Assembly: GCA_963070105.1 (NCBI GenBank)
Contig: OY718806.1
Coordinates: 3,010,865 to 3,074,864 of the forward strand
Length of the DNA stretch: 64,000 bases
Source of the DNA: Litomosoides sigmodontis
Lineage: Eukaryota > Nematoda > Chromadorea > Rhabditida > Onchocercidae
Direction of reading: 5' to 3'
In this document: positions 12,068-24,871 of the stretch, one piece after another
How the letters are laid out: each line of letters opens with the position of its first letter
How positions within the stretch are numbered: the stretch's first letter is position 1
Program-made: the position numbers and the translations under genes
Notes under the pieces: generated by a model
What the model was told of the DNA's origin: nothing
Database searches by the model: none
Seen by the model: the letters and a program-made list of their open reading frames with translations, nothing else

Positions 12068-14320
12068 TTTATTGGAAATTGAAAATCCCTGTAACTGTAT
12101 TTCTCAACACGATGAATTTGAACAATTTTTGATTTTTTTAAAATTTTTTTTTTATTTGAAAAATTTCTGAACAAAAGTTTGAACAGTTGTTCTACAATAA
12201 ACAATTTCAAATCTGCAGAGATACATCTTCAGTCATACAGGCAACTAACCCTTCCCTTCAAGTGCTACGTCCAATATGTAAAAGTTGTTGTAGTTTAAAA
12301 GCATTACGTCATTTTTTTTTACTGGGTAGAAAAAAAACCATGACAGTAAAAGAAAAAAACATGAGACGTTGGATATGATTATGAGAAAACGTAAAATTGA
12401 TAAAACTGACCAGAAATATGATCAAATTAATCTATCAAATATTTCAAAAAGAAACTGAAATTAAAAATTTCTGCCAGTAAGTATGTTTACTGAAAGGAGA
12501 CAACCACAACAACTAAGCCATGAAAAATGAATTCCTGACTGTAGGAAGAATAAGATATATCTAACCCTAATGAGGCCGATTCTCATCTTTTCACAGATCA
12601 CCGATTGCCCCATATTTTTGATTGCTAATCGGCCAGCGACATCCCTCAACAATACAACTAAATATTTCAACTGCATATTGCTGCCACACATACAACAACG
12701 AAACATTTTATTCGTCGACAAATTCTATTATGAGCAAGTAGATGTCATTGCACAATCTTTGGAAACATTTGCAATGAAAAACAATCACTGCTGGCACTTT
12801 TATGCACCCTTCCGTTTTTTCTTTCTAGAAATTACGCGAATGTTGTTCTACAGTTCCCAACCTCAACATGATTACTGATCAATCAATCCTCTACTTGCAA
12901 TCATTTCTTGCTAACTTCGCAAAATTAAATGACTCGTGAAGCATCGTGATCCACAACTATAACTTCATGTACAGAAAGTCTCGCTTCGTTCTTCTATTTC
13001 ATTAATCTGTTCGTCTCACTTTCTAATTTTTTTGTGTTCGTTAAAGCACTACAAGTCTCCATCACTTGACAAAATCGTCGATTCAATACAATATCACTGT
13101 AAACAATAAAATGAATTGATATATCGTAAGTGGAAAAATTTCGTTACACGGAATGATACTTGAGATTTTTGAGCAAAACAATCTCAAATGTGCGCTTTTA
13201 TCTACATAAACCCATTACCAGTATTATCTGTTGACCCCATGTGTACCGTGCGCCTAATTTCACATTTTTTGAAATAGTGGAGGAGCACTGAACCAACATG
13301 TTTGATGCCTATTCACGACATTAAGCCAGTAGATTTCTAATCGAACCAGCTACTTGCAAAGTTGGATCAGAAGTCAGATCAAAGGAACCTGTTTTTGTAG
13401 TCAAGTTCCGTTCACGAAAATGCTTTTTAACCAATCGCAGCTTTTATGCACTTAACAGTTTATTCAACAAGACATAAAATTTCTTCACCTCTTCGTAGCC
13501 AAAAAATATGTAACAATGAATCCTGATTTAACTGTTAATCATAGTATAGTAGGTGCCAAATTGGTAAAATTTAAAAAGTAAGAATTTATTAATAATACAA
13601 AACAGCGGTATACGTATTATAAGAAATTTCAGGAACGAGCACATTACCTAACGAAACTTGCAAAACTATTAATGACTTACGACTTTTTTTTTGACAGCAT
13701 TATGAAGTAAAACATCGTTACCAGAGACATGTTCAAATACAATGCCCAAATGCGGTATTTACAAATAAACTCATGGAAAACACTCTGAAATCTGATAACC
13801 AATCCTAATAGCATAAAATGTTCGTTTGCTTTTTCCAGGATGTCCAAAAAATAAAATCTGAACTATGAATCACTTTAGTTAATTAATGGTACTTGGGCCA
13901 CATTTTCGACAGAACACATTGAAAAACTACTTACACTCCTTAAACCTTTCTTAGTGGAATTCAATAATAGCTTCAAATATCTACAGTTTGCCCTCTTAAT
14001 AAGGAAGCCACCTTTTTCTTATCCGTTAAATTAAATAAATTCGATCGGCAATTCTCAAAAAACAAAATTCATCTTAGAGTTTTGCTTCCATATAACATCG
14101 CTAACAGAAGTAATTACTATGCTGTGAATATCACTTGAATGTTCTCATAGTATGAGGGCATAATTTTTAGTTCGGAAACTAAAAAGGTGAAACAAAAAAT
14201 ATTTTTTGCTGCCATGAAGTAAAACATCGTCCAATTGTTTTAAACAAGCAGAGATCGATCCTGCGCATAACAGTAAAGCGTTGATTTAGATAACGCTTTC
14301 ATCGGTAACGCTTTCATCGG
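12068..14320. other. intergenic, no gene supported
   Basis: Lies between the start of the hedgehog-related gene and the 3' end of UBC9. Overlapping short open frames at about 12461-12878 on both strands match no family I know and lack convincing splice context. No RNA gene or repeat recognised. Confidence 0.4.
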
Positions 14321-16035
14321 TTAATTATCTACCATTTGCCTCTGGACAATATCTGCAGCAAATTGTTGCGCCTGCCGTCGAACCCTTTTTTCGTACTCTA
14401 CTCTGAAGAAATTTTGCAACAGTCAATTTGAAGACTTTGGAATATTTAAATATGCACCACCCCAAAAAACAGGAACAGTTGAAGTTAATCTAAATACAAC
14501 GTAAAATGGTAAACCATGTTCGAAATTCTACAAACTTTGCTAACCTTAAGCATTTAATAATCCAAAAATATATACAACCATCTCACAAAATTCTCGTTAT
14601 TTACTTTTTCATTCCAGTTTCAATAAAATGCTTGCGCAGTTATGGTTACCATATCTTTGTGAAGCTAATAAATGAGTTTTAAAATCCGCAATCAGGAACG
14701 GAGAACTGAAAGTATACTGACCTATTTTGACAGTAAATTTGGTATGCATCAGCTTGAGCTGGATCTTCGACATTAGGATTTGTTAGAAGGTCTTGAATAC
14801 CAATCAGGAGTTGTCGCACACTTACAGATGGTTTCCAGTCCTGAAAGAAAAACAAAATATATAACAAGTGAAGTCCACAACGACTATGACGACAAATTAT
14901 TACGGTTACGAAGATTCTGGATTGTAACATTTCAATGGCTTACTTGAAAAATAAGCTTCCTCATTCAGATATTCGTCTTTCACCATAGAAAATTTGTTAA
15001 TAAAGCAGAGTCATGCTACAACAATAACAACAATAAATCTTGAAAAGGAATTACAAGTTCGACCGTTAAAACTGGTCCATTAAAACTGGAGTCCTAATCT
15101 AACTTGTCATTGAAAAGGGAGATTCGCAAGGACTTTTTAAAGTAAACCAATGCCGTAATCCGGAAATTATACATATAATCTGCATGCTATAATGACACAA
15201 CCCACATACTAGCATAATCTTTATTATCATTTCTCTTTGATATGGAGTTTAGGTGAACAGATTTGCCTTCCAATCACCTCTACTACCTCTACTATTAGTT
15301 CCTTCCTGTGCGCAGAATTCTTAGTTCCTCTTACTCCAATATAAAATATCAAATTCATACCAACTTGACGTATGTAACGAGCCCAACACTAAACAACTAC
15401 ATAAAGCAAGGATTCGTTCAATAGGAGGAATGAGAAATAAGGGAACATTTTCAAAGAAATTTGGGATGACCTACACTCTCGAAACATGCTTAATGAAAAA
15501 TTTTAAAAACACACCTTATTTTCGTCTAACAGTGACAAACAAACAGTTCCTGAAGGATACACATTGGGATGAAATAAAGGAGGATCGAATTTGCACTTCG
15601 GTGGTGTAGAGGGGTAATCGTCCTTAAACTGCATCCTAATCTGCAACGAAGCTGTAGTACCACAATCAACTTAGACGGATTTGAATGGAAAAAGACGTGA
15701 ATTGTTGCCTTCCGAAAAAATTAACTATTAAATTCTAGTCCATTATTAGAAGACAGAATATCAACTTGTAGTAATAATAAGATACATCGAATAAGCACAA
15801 GATAAAAATCTTCACTAAATCAAATTTTCTAAATAGCAATGGAAACAAAAATCGCCTTGTACAGACCGCCTTCCCATATAGTTCCTTTCTTGCCAGGTAT
15901 GGCACATTCCCAGTTGAAGAGATTCCTTGTACCATCAGGATTTGACGAAGGTTTTGCGATAAATCCAAATGGGTGATTTTTCCTCCACGCTTTCCGTTCT
16001 TCGGCCAAACGACCAGCAGCAATACCACCAGACAT
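14321..16035 (-). CDS. ubc-9: SUMO-conjugating enzyme UBC9 (E2)
   Basis: Exons are 16035-15856, 15640-15515, 14840-14722 and 14402-14321, giving 168 residues against about 158-166 in relatives. The N-terminus [19 protein letters not shown] and the core [15 protein letters not shown] are diagnostic of UBC9 rather than of ubiquitin E2s. The catalytic cysteine is residue 94 in [34 protein letters not shown] and [15 protein letters not shown] complete the fold. The C-terminal tail (QRQMVDN) is slightly longer than in vertebrates. The enzyme takes SUMO from the E1 and passes it to target lysines, mainly in the nucleus. Intron 1 starts with GC instead of GT (AAG|GCGATT), the only donor that keeps the family-conserved frame Y-K|I-R-M. 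All other junctions are GT-AG and in phase. Confidence 0.97.
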
Positions 16036-17270
16036 TTGTATAGCTATCTAAAAAAGTGCATTATCCAACAATGTCATTTGCTATTGATCTAACAACAACA
16101 CACAACATTCCTATCACTCTTACCATTATGAATGCAAAGTGCAATGAGGTAACTGGTCTCCTCAGTTCAAGAAATACTAAATCAAAAAATAAAATAACAC
16201 ATGTATATCGCCAGACACATCACACAACCAGAGCTCACAAGCCCACATCCGCAATACCCATCAGTTCTTTCTCCACAAAACAACACTAAATTTATATCAG
16301 TCAGGGATTCCGCTGAGGAATAGCGTGCTTGTCTAGGAGCACAAAATCAGCCTAAAAAGCAGCCATAACATCTCCCCCATGATATTTCTAGGTGCATTAT
16401 CAGTTGTAACAGTTAGTTGTGTGTTGTAAATGGTATATTCTCTCATAGCGGTTTATTCGTTTTGTCATAATGCATAACTCTCTGACAGCAACTAACATGC
16501 ACATAACGTTGTCACTAACTGTCGTATTCCATTTCATTTTCTGTCATTCCATCAAAGGTTATGCATGTACCACTTACTATCCTCAATAAACACATTTATT
16601 AGGCAAAACAGACAGTCGAAGATTTCCATATCGGTATACCAGCACAGATTATAACGATGTATTATTGCGCATGCGAAACACGAAGCTATATCTGGTACGT
16701 TGGATGTTTTACCATTATGGCGGTACAATGATTATTAATACACGCATTTAACGCCAGTTTTTGTTTGGTATTGTCAAATGTCCTTTTTATCTAATATATT
16801 TGGAAATACTGAAAGACGATATTGAAAAGCAGTTGAGACATTGAGTAAGAAATTTACAAGAGATAATATTGAAAGGACCATTAGGCCAAACTTCGTTTCC
16901 ATTAATTTATGTCTTCGCGTTCCATATATATTCGGCATTTATTGTTTTTTTCATTCGTTTAACTTATAAGTGATATAGGCGATAATGGATTGAATAGTAA
17001 TTGAAATAAATGTATTCAAAAGGATATAGAGGCGAAGTAAATGACAATTTGTGAAAAAAAAGAAAAAAACGAGGTTCAATTTTAGACATGGACTAGATGA
17101 AAACACTGAACGCAAGTGTAAGTCCTCCTTGTATGACAACAATTCAATGAACTGTAGTAACTCATAAATCAAGTGAATGGAATGACTGGAGTTGAGACCT
17201 AAAATTAAAATACAACACGGAAAACAAATTATTACCTAAACTGCTGAGATATTATAACAATACTCGTCGG
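16036..17270. other. intergenic between two minus-strand genes
   Basis: About 1.2 kb between UBC9 and GMPPB, which share orientation. No exon, RNA gene or repeat recognised. The gap is long for a nematode operon, so shared transcription is not indicated. Confidence 0.4.
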
Positions 17271-19778
17271 CTACATAATTATATCTGGCTCTGGGACGTT
17301 CGTCGTTATTGCTTTGTGCGGCAACACTCTAGCACCGTTAAGGTACAGCTCATCATTCACGACAACATCGTCACCAATAACGCAGGTATTTTCAATTCGT
17401 ACCCACTCGCCAATTGAACACTACAAAATTACCAACGCTCTTGTAACCCTCACAGGCCATATATGTTAGACAACATCACAATTTTCGTATTTCATTTGTT
17501 TTTAGGAAATTATCAAAGGATTACTTTTCTGCCAACAATACTGCTGTTAATCCAAGAATGAGTGCGCACCATGCTATCGGATAAAATGGTACAGTGACGT
17601 AAACAAACGCCATTTTCAATTTTTACTCGTGGTCCTATCACAACATTGGGTCCTAAACAGAGAATGTTTAAACAAAGTTGCTAGATCAATTGCACTAAGA
17701 TGAAGTGGCCTCAAAAACAGGTGAATAGTTCAATCGACGTGGTAGATTTTTGTTGAAATAAAAGCAACATAAAGGAGTTTGTTGTATATTGCTGCAGTTA
17801 AAATTTAAGTTAACCTATTCTGCAATCACGGCCGATAGCTGCAGTTTCATCCACAATCACATTGCCATTTATATGACTACCATGAGCCAGCAGTGATGGC
17901 GATTTGTCACGAAGGTGTTTCAAATATAAACGCATACCTACAGTGATATAGCAATATCAAGGAAGAAATTGGCAAAGAAAAAAAGAGATAAAGAGCACCA
18001 ATATTACGAAAAGGATGAAGAAATGATTGAATTCAAATGGAAAGGCACATATTGCACAAATTACTGTACTGTAATATGTGAAATGATGTCAAATATACCG
18101 ACAGTATCCTAAACGGAACCATAAAAAATAAAGAAATCTAACCGGTCAAGAAATCTTTTGGCTGTCCAACATCCATCCAGAATCCCGATAATTCAAATGC
18201 GTACAGTTCTCCATGCTTGGCCATCTCCGGAAAAACTTCTTTTTCAATCGAAGTTGGACGTAACGATATTCGATCCAGTACGGATGGAGAAAGGATGTAC
18301 AACCCTGCGTTGATCTAAAGCTATTTCTTTAGTTCCATTACTTTCACAGCAGACGAAAAAAGAGATGAGGTAGAAAGAAAAACCTTATTCCCAACATATT
18401 CTTCGGGTTTCTCAACAAAACTGTCGATTTTTCCAACCTTTTCATTGAATACACAGACACCATACTTGTTTGGTTCTTCAACCTACAACATTTCGATGCA
18501 CTGTGGAAAAAACGTAAATTAATACTAATTGAGAAATCATGGAAACTTAGCAGATACAGTATAATATTTACGTACTTTGGTTACAGCAATGGTTCCCTCA
18601 CGACCGTGACTCATATGGAACTGAATCATTTCACGGAATGGAAATTCACATATAATGTCAGAATTCAGCACAAAAAATGGTTCATTTCCTTTTAACCGAT
18701 CTTTTATCAAGGCCAGCGGTCCAGCAGTGCCCAACGGTTCTTCTTCCAATGAGAAATATACCTCAACACCTAAAAAAGCATAATGGGACCTTCATAAAAA
18801 AAGACTCCGTGTTAGTCAGAAATAAAGCAAGCTTATCTGCAATCTTATGACCTACTTTTCAAAATTTTCAGTCGTTAAATAATTTATTATCTCCTAAATG
18901 ATTTTAACTTCGATCAAAAAACTTACTAAAGAAAAAGCTTATTACAATTCATAGGATCTTTTTTTTGAATATAATAACATGGAGACAGTGATAATTCCAC
19001 AGCATTAATACGCTGAATGCACCAATTTTATGATTCAAAGTAAGTTAAAATTATGTCGCTGAAACACATTCAAATTGAAAAATTTACAAGCACAATGTAC
19101 CAAGTTGATCAGCATATTGTTTCATTTGTTGTTCTAAAAGTTCTGCACGATAGCTCACAGCCAATATCACTGTGTTGACACCGGCAGCTACAAGTGCTTC
19201 CATCTGTAAATCATTATACTAAATTAGGTTGACGTTAAGACACGACCAACGCAATATTCTTCATTCATATTTTCGCTATCTTAACGGAATCTGACTTGCT
19301 CCTCTGCTCACTACTCCTCTTTCTCGACCTTTTTACGATCAGCTGCAGCACCAACTATTTGCAACGGGAAAATAGAATCAAATTCCCTATAGATTAGATT
19401 ACGGGAGGTATTACAAATCATAAGAAGCCTACAGGCCGACTTCAACAGCACTGTTTTGAACTATCCAAGTACTTCAACCCGGTTGCAAGATTGCACTAAG
19501 TGTAGAATCTATCACAACTAATTTTCTGTTAGAAAAAACACGCTTTTTTTGGACCATGAGAAATTCGGCTTAAACCAATCCACTTTTCGGGATACAGGAG
19601 GAAGTCACAAATTTTTATGGATTAAGAAAGCTAGCGTTAAGTAATTTAAACAAATTGAATCTCTTACCTGATGAAGCATCATCGGCTTATTCGCAAATTC
19701 TACGAGTGGTTTTGGTTGGGTAAGTGTTAACGGTCGTAACCTTGTACCATATCCACCAACAAGTATTACTGCTTTCAT
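17271..19778 (-). CDS. gmppb: mannose-1-phosphate guanylyltransferase beta (GDP-mannose pyrophosphorylase)
   Basis: Eight exons: 19778-19668, 19203-19101, 18769-18576, 18482-18384, 18314-18143, 17937-17815, 17652-17525 and 17420-17271. All phases close and give 359 residues, the usual length. The start was chosen at [19 protein letters not shown], as in orthologues; an upstream in-frame Met would add about 15 unsupported residues. The nucleotidyltransferase signature [17 protein letters not shown], the [13 protein letters not shown] and [14 protein letters not shown] motifs, [12 protein letters not shown] and [12 protein letters not shown] are all present. A left-handed beta-helix of hexapeptide repeats follows ([17 protein letters not shown] onward), ending in VPEPDIIM. 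The cytosolic enzyme makes GDP-mannose from mannose-1-phosphate and GTP for N-glycans, O-mannose and GPI anchors. Confidence 0.98.
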
Positions 19779-19835
19779 CCTGTAACACTTATACTGACCC
19801 TCCACATTCACATAGTCACGCACCTACCACAGCTA

Positions 19836-19965
19836 ACGCGTACGAATGGTGAGGTACGAATTCACGTAAAATCGCGTACGTACGAATCGCGTATGAATGG
19901 TGAGGTACGAAATCGCGTAAAATCGCGTACGTACGAATCGCATACGAATGACGAACGTACGACTG
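19836..19965. repeat. CpG-rich 51-bp tandem repeat upstream of GMPPB
   Basis: The block contains GAATGGTGAGGTACGAA at 19844 and 19895 and a diverged copy at 19946, so the period is 51 bp over about 2.4 copies. The units are full of ACGTACG, TCGCG and GTACGAATCGC strings in otherwise AT-rich DNA. The block begins about 60 bp upstream of the GMPPB start codon and could be part of its promoter. Confidence 0.8.
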
Positions 19966-22900
19966 CTTTACTGTCATAGAAAATTAGCACGATGAGGAAT
20001 GAAATGAAACATAGCCAGATGTTTTTTCAAATTCCCGGAAATAAAGGCCATTTGTGAACTGCCAACGCTTTCCTATCGAACATCCCTATTACACTATCCA
20101 TTTACATTTACGTAAGTGTTTAAATTAATACTTCGACACTGTACGTTAAATAAGGTGTAAAACACTCACTAGAAGGGTATTCAATCATTAACTAAGTTTA
20201 TTAAATTCCTAGAATCAGTTCAGTCGCTAGCACACAATTAAATCAACACGATTGAAAAATTAGTCGTTGATAACCTATTGGAAAATACTAGGGGATCTTT
20301 TGTGCAGCAACTACAAGTGGGCTATACGCCGGACACTGTTTGGATGTTTTTCCTCGGCATCGCATAACACGCCAAGCAACTAATGAAACCACCTACAACC
20401 TGAATAAATTCCATTACGTTTCGGACCTTACCGTGTCAAACACGTCACGGAATTACGGTAGATCTGTTTCGAGACACGCAGTAACAATTATAGCCTTAAC
20501 TGGATATATGAAAAAAGTTGGAGAGATGAGGACAGTGTGCTTGCAGTGGATGGATGAATTCTATCCTTTAATGGAATCTGACCTGTAAGAGCATCATTTC
20601 TCCGTGAATGTATTCTATTGGGGGAGCTGCTAAGGATGCATTTTATAGTGGTGTGATGCAGCGTTACTGGAATGCATGCAGCGAATGCAGTGTGCGCTGC
20701 AGTGATGGCTATCACTTCAAACAATGAATGGATCACGGTAAGAATGCCCGGAGGAATGTCGGTGGTACCTGTTGGGAACGGGTCCCTGCCCCCTTTTCCT
20801 GCAAGATTCACTTTTCCTACATCCAGTTCGTCATTCATCCCATGTCATTTCTCTGCATCAAACTCCATCCTCCCTCTCCCAACCCTCTCCTCCGCCCCGT
20901 CCACACCTCTCAGATTCGTTATCAGTTTTAGGAGAATGTAAAGTGGATTGACCCCTTTCACTTTCATCCCCAATCCCCCACGGATGCTACCATCCCACCA
21001 TACAATCGTAAAGTGGGGAGGTAGTTGGAGGGATGAAGTTGCCACAACCAGTCAGTCTCCATCATCAACGCAAAACTTATGGACAGTCTATTCGGAGATT
21101 CAGCCGTCTCCAATTTTGTAGACGTTTCTACCTACTGGCAATACATTATTATTATTTCTTGATGTACAAAGCAACACACATCCAGCAATCACCTCCCTTC
21201 TCGCCTCTGAATGCCATTCAGCAGTTCCAGGAGAGTTCCCCCGTTCTGTCCTGTAAGTTCTGTTATGCCGGCCGTTGACGTTAACTGCTAGGCGCGAAAA
21301 GGATGAGGGTGCTAATTCCAGGTGTGAATGCATCTTCATTAAGGAAATTCCAAAGGAGTAAAAAGTCAAATGGATGATGTTTGCCATCATTGAATCAAAA
21401 AAGTGTACATTTATATCTATCTATCGATCTATATAATTTGAAATCTACGGAAGGTACTAAACCCGAGTGGACATCTATTGAACTGCGCTCTGAGAAAATG
21501 TACACTATAATTCGCATTTTCGTTTGGAAAAGTGGAGGGGTGTAGTGGTAGAGGGATCTGTGATGTGCCGCTGCCGGTAGGACCTCTGCGTCATGCCGCC
21601 GATCATGGCCTATATTCCCTACGGCACTTTCACTTTTCACGACTCACCCCGACACAGCAAGATCACGGATTTGCTGTTCTCAGGACTCGATCCCTCACCG
21701 GTTTCACCTCCTTCCACACCGGTCCCTTTTCCCTTCCTTTCCCTTTTTCCTTTCATTTTTCCTCCTCCACGTGTTACCGTGCACAATTACATTAATAATA
21801 TGTTACTACTATTTACTTTTCAATTCTTTAGTGCTTCCGCCTTCCTATTCTTGCATGGTTTCTGTTACCGTGGCTTCATAGATTACGAACACCTACCTAC
21901 CTTTATCTGAAATTGCCTTTTACACACCACTCATCAAACTTTTCCGAGATCGTTTGTTTCGTAAATCCTGCGTTGCTTTTTTCTCAAATTTGGTAGGAAG
22001 GTAATAAGGAAGGGAAACAATAATTGCTTATAGTTCGATCTACATGTCTTTACGACCACTTTTGTTTTCACTTTGAAATACTCGCTCATTCGTTGACATT
22101 TGTCTAAAAAGTAGTGAGGAGATTTACTTGTCCTTACTTGCTTTTAGTCGTTTAAGGCAGTCAATTAATTATAAACTTATTTATGGTAAAAGGAAAGAGT
22201 GTGTAATTACAGAGGTTACGTCCTTCGATTTCCAGCGAAGACGGAGTGTAGTAAATTTGTTCGAGAATGCATCCGCTAAAGGTACCAAATTGCTTCCATA
22301 CCTTCCATATGCATTTCATTTCATTTCATCACGTAGGACGATAACATGCTAAAGGTAAATGAGGCACATTACTGTGGGACCAATCTTCTGTTATGAGGTA
22401 GGCAATTGACCGATGCCATTGCCACTGGCACTGCTGACCATTTCTTTCTGTGTTTATCGAGTCAACATCTCCTAACTGCAAGAAACGAGTTTTCTCCATG
22501 GAAATGAAAATTATAGGTAGAAAATAATTTTAATTGATGATTAAAAAACATAATGTTGTAGGTGTTTGGTGAAACAGCGGGACTGTAGAAAACTACAGTC
22601 TGACCAGGCTTTCCTTTCTTACTGTGGACATTATGTGCGAAGTGTAATAAATAAGCTATCTACTAATTCACTAATTTCAAAATTCAACACTCATAAACTT
22701 GGCGCCTCATAACTTCTTATTGAATCGAAAAGTTCTTCGGTTCATTTGTTTAATAAGTGAACTGAAATTTGTTTCAATTATTTCGCGGCTGAACTTGTCA
22801 CATTTCATAGTTCAGTCAATTCGTTATATCCTCCTACTTCTAAAAGCATCTTAAAAGGTTATTGGAACTTTCATATCAACAGGATTTTGAGAACTGAAAT

Positions 22901-24871
22901 TCCACTACGCTTATCTGCTTCTAGGTGATTAATGTACTGTTGCACTCGATATAATTATATCACTATCGTGAATAGCACTATCATCCATGCAGTAAATCAA
23001 AGTGTTTTAGCGGCCTAAACCACTCTTTATTATATCAAAGAATGTACGCTTATATATGGTGCAACTATACATTTAAAAAATGTAAAGTTCAGAAAGAATT
23101 GCAGTCCGCTTACAATAACTACAACAATCGCTTAGTGATAAACATAAAAACTGATATCTACCGGAATTTCATTTAAAAATATTATACTACTTCAAATTAG
23201 CGCTTATAATTTAGCGCTCCCTATAACTCCAATGAACATTTTGTACTGTTGTCGGAAATGAACGACGCTTGGAAAGTTCATCTCTAAATATTTTATTGTC
23301 CTACATTACTATGTTAGGGATTAATTTCAGTATTGTACCAATAAGCAATCAATCATCTTTTGGTACCACTAGGAAAAGAAAGGTTGCCATCGCAGTCATT
23401 TGGTGATTGCTGCCGTTTGTTGCTAAAAACAGCTTTCACAGCTCCATCATTAGCATAGCCAGCCGAGTAGAGCTGTAACAACTAGTGACCGACTAAGTTT
23501 AAGTGCCAAAGTATAAGCACACTAGGAAAAGCAAACAAATGGAAATCAAACATTGTTTGCGGCAAGTAACAACGATTACCTGTCGCTGCTGACCAGTGCA
23601 TTGGTGTTATCTCGGACGAACAACTTCCCTTTTCTTTATAGCAATTTATCTTGTTCGTTTTCTTCCTACTCACTGCTATCTTACTTTTCATACCCTTCTT
23701 ATTTGGTAAGCGATAAATGTCGTAAACGAAGAGAGCAAGACTGATCTCCTGTTGTTCTTTAATGGAGTATTTTTTTAATGTGAAGAAGAATGAAAAAACA
23801 TCATTTGTACACACAAAGAACAACTTGTTCTGTGGCATTTACTGTTGTACTGAACGGTATATTTCAGGAAGACATTTGTGCAACTGTTTTAGTCTTATCT
23901 TAAATTGACTCATGAATCTATTTTATCTCTAAAAGTTTTTTGCTATTACATGAAGGAAGCTTGATCATTTGATTTAATCCACTTAGAAAGCATTTTTTTA
24001 CAACACTTAATTTGCCGCATATTATTTTAATATAATCAAGCTTCTAAAGATCAATTTGAGAGAGCATTTTTAAATTCATTCTGGTCACTCGCATTCTTCC
24101 CGAAATTTTCGCGTCGATATTTAAATGTCATAAAACCATACAGATGCGAGCAAAGTCTTATTTTCGAAAAGTATCTGTGAACACTTTATATTCCAATCTT
24201 TCATGAAAATCTATCGTGCAATCTAGCTCTCAGATGTGCTAGAAATCATATTTCAAAAATTTTGAGCAAGTCTGGACGATATTTAGCACATTACTAACGT
24301 ATTTTATTTTATCGGATACAAAAATTCGACATATCTTGAAGATTGTGAACTTTTTCTAAACATAACATGGACTGCGCCGTTGTCGCAAAAGTTCAATCTG
24401 ATCAATATAATTTCGTGTTGTCTTTCAACGAAAACTTTCATCTGTAAATGAATTCTTAGAAGAGTAGGCGAGTAAGCTTCCGGCTGTAAATTGTAAATGC
24501 TTAAATATCATTACAGAATTTGCACGCATATTTCAGGATTTCGGTTAACTGGTATTTTTATAAATTACAACAGAGGAACGTTAGTTTTTGAATTGTATAG
24601 AGAACAAGCGTCAGGTACGGATTGTGGATAACTGCAAAATATGAGAAATTTCTCAAAACATTTTCATAACTAAACCTCCGGAAATTCAGTTGAGCCTGAT
24701 ATTCTGATCAAACTGTTAAAAACTGGTACTTAATTAATCAGTCTCTGTGTACATTGGAATTCAAAGTTTATAATTAGAAGAATATAGAAATATTTTATAC
24801 GGTTATTAGTTCTGTTATTTATTTACCGACAACGGCATTTATGTGTATAATCGAGCATACTAACAAAAGCT
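19966..24871. other. 4.9-kb intergenic region with a GC-richer island
   Basis: Separates the divergent GMPPB and ETS genes. About 20580-21760 is visibly richer in C and G, with pyrimidine-rich runs (CCTCCCTCTCCCAACC and similar) and several short open frames in both directions. None has a recognisable domain or consistent splice sites, so I do not call an exon. The rest is AT-rich and featureless. Likely holds regulatory sequence for the ETS gene. Confidence 0.35.

Noticed and set aside
12461..12878. Overlapping short frames on both strands
   Set aside because: No family resemblance and no consistent splice partners.
23482..23838. 118-residue minus-strand open frame
   Set aside because: AT-rich chance frame without domain, signal peptide or splice context.
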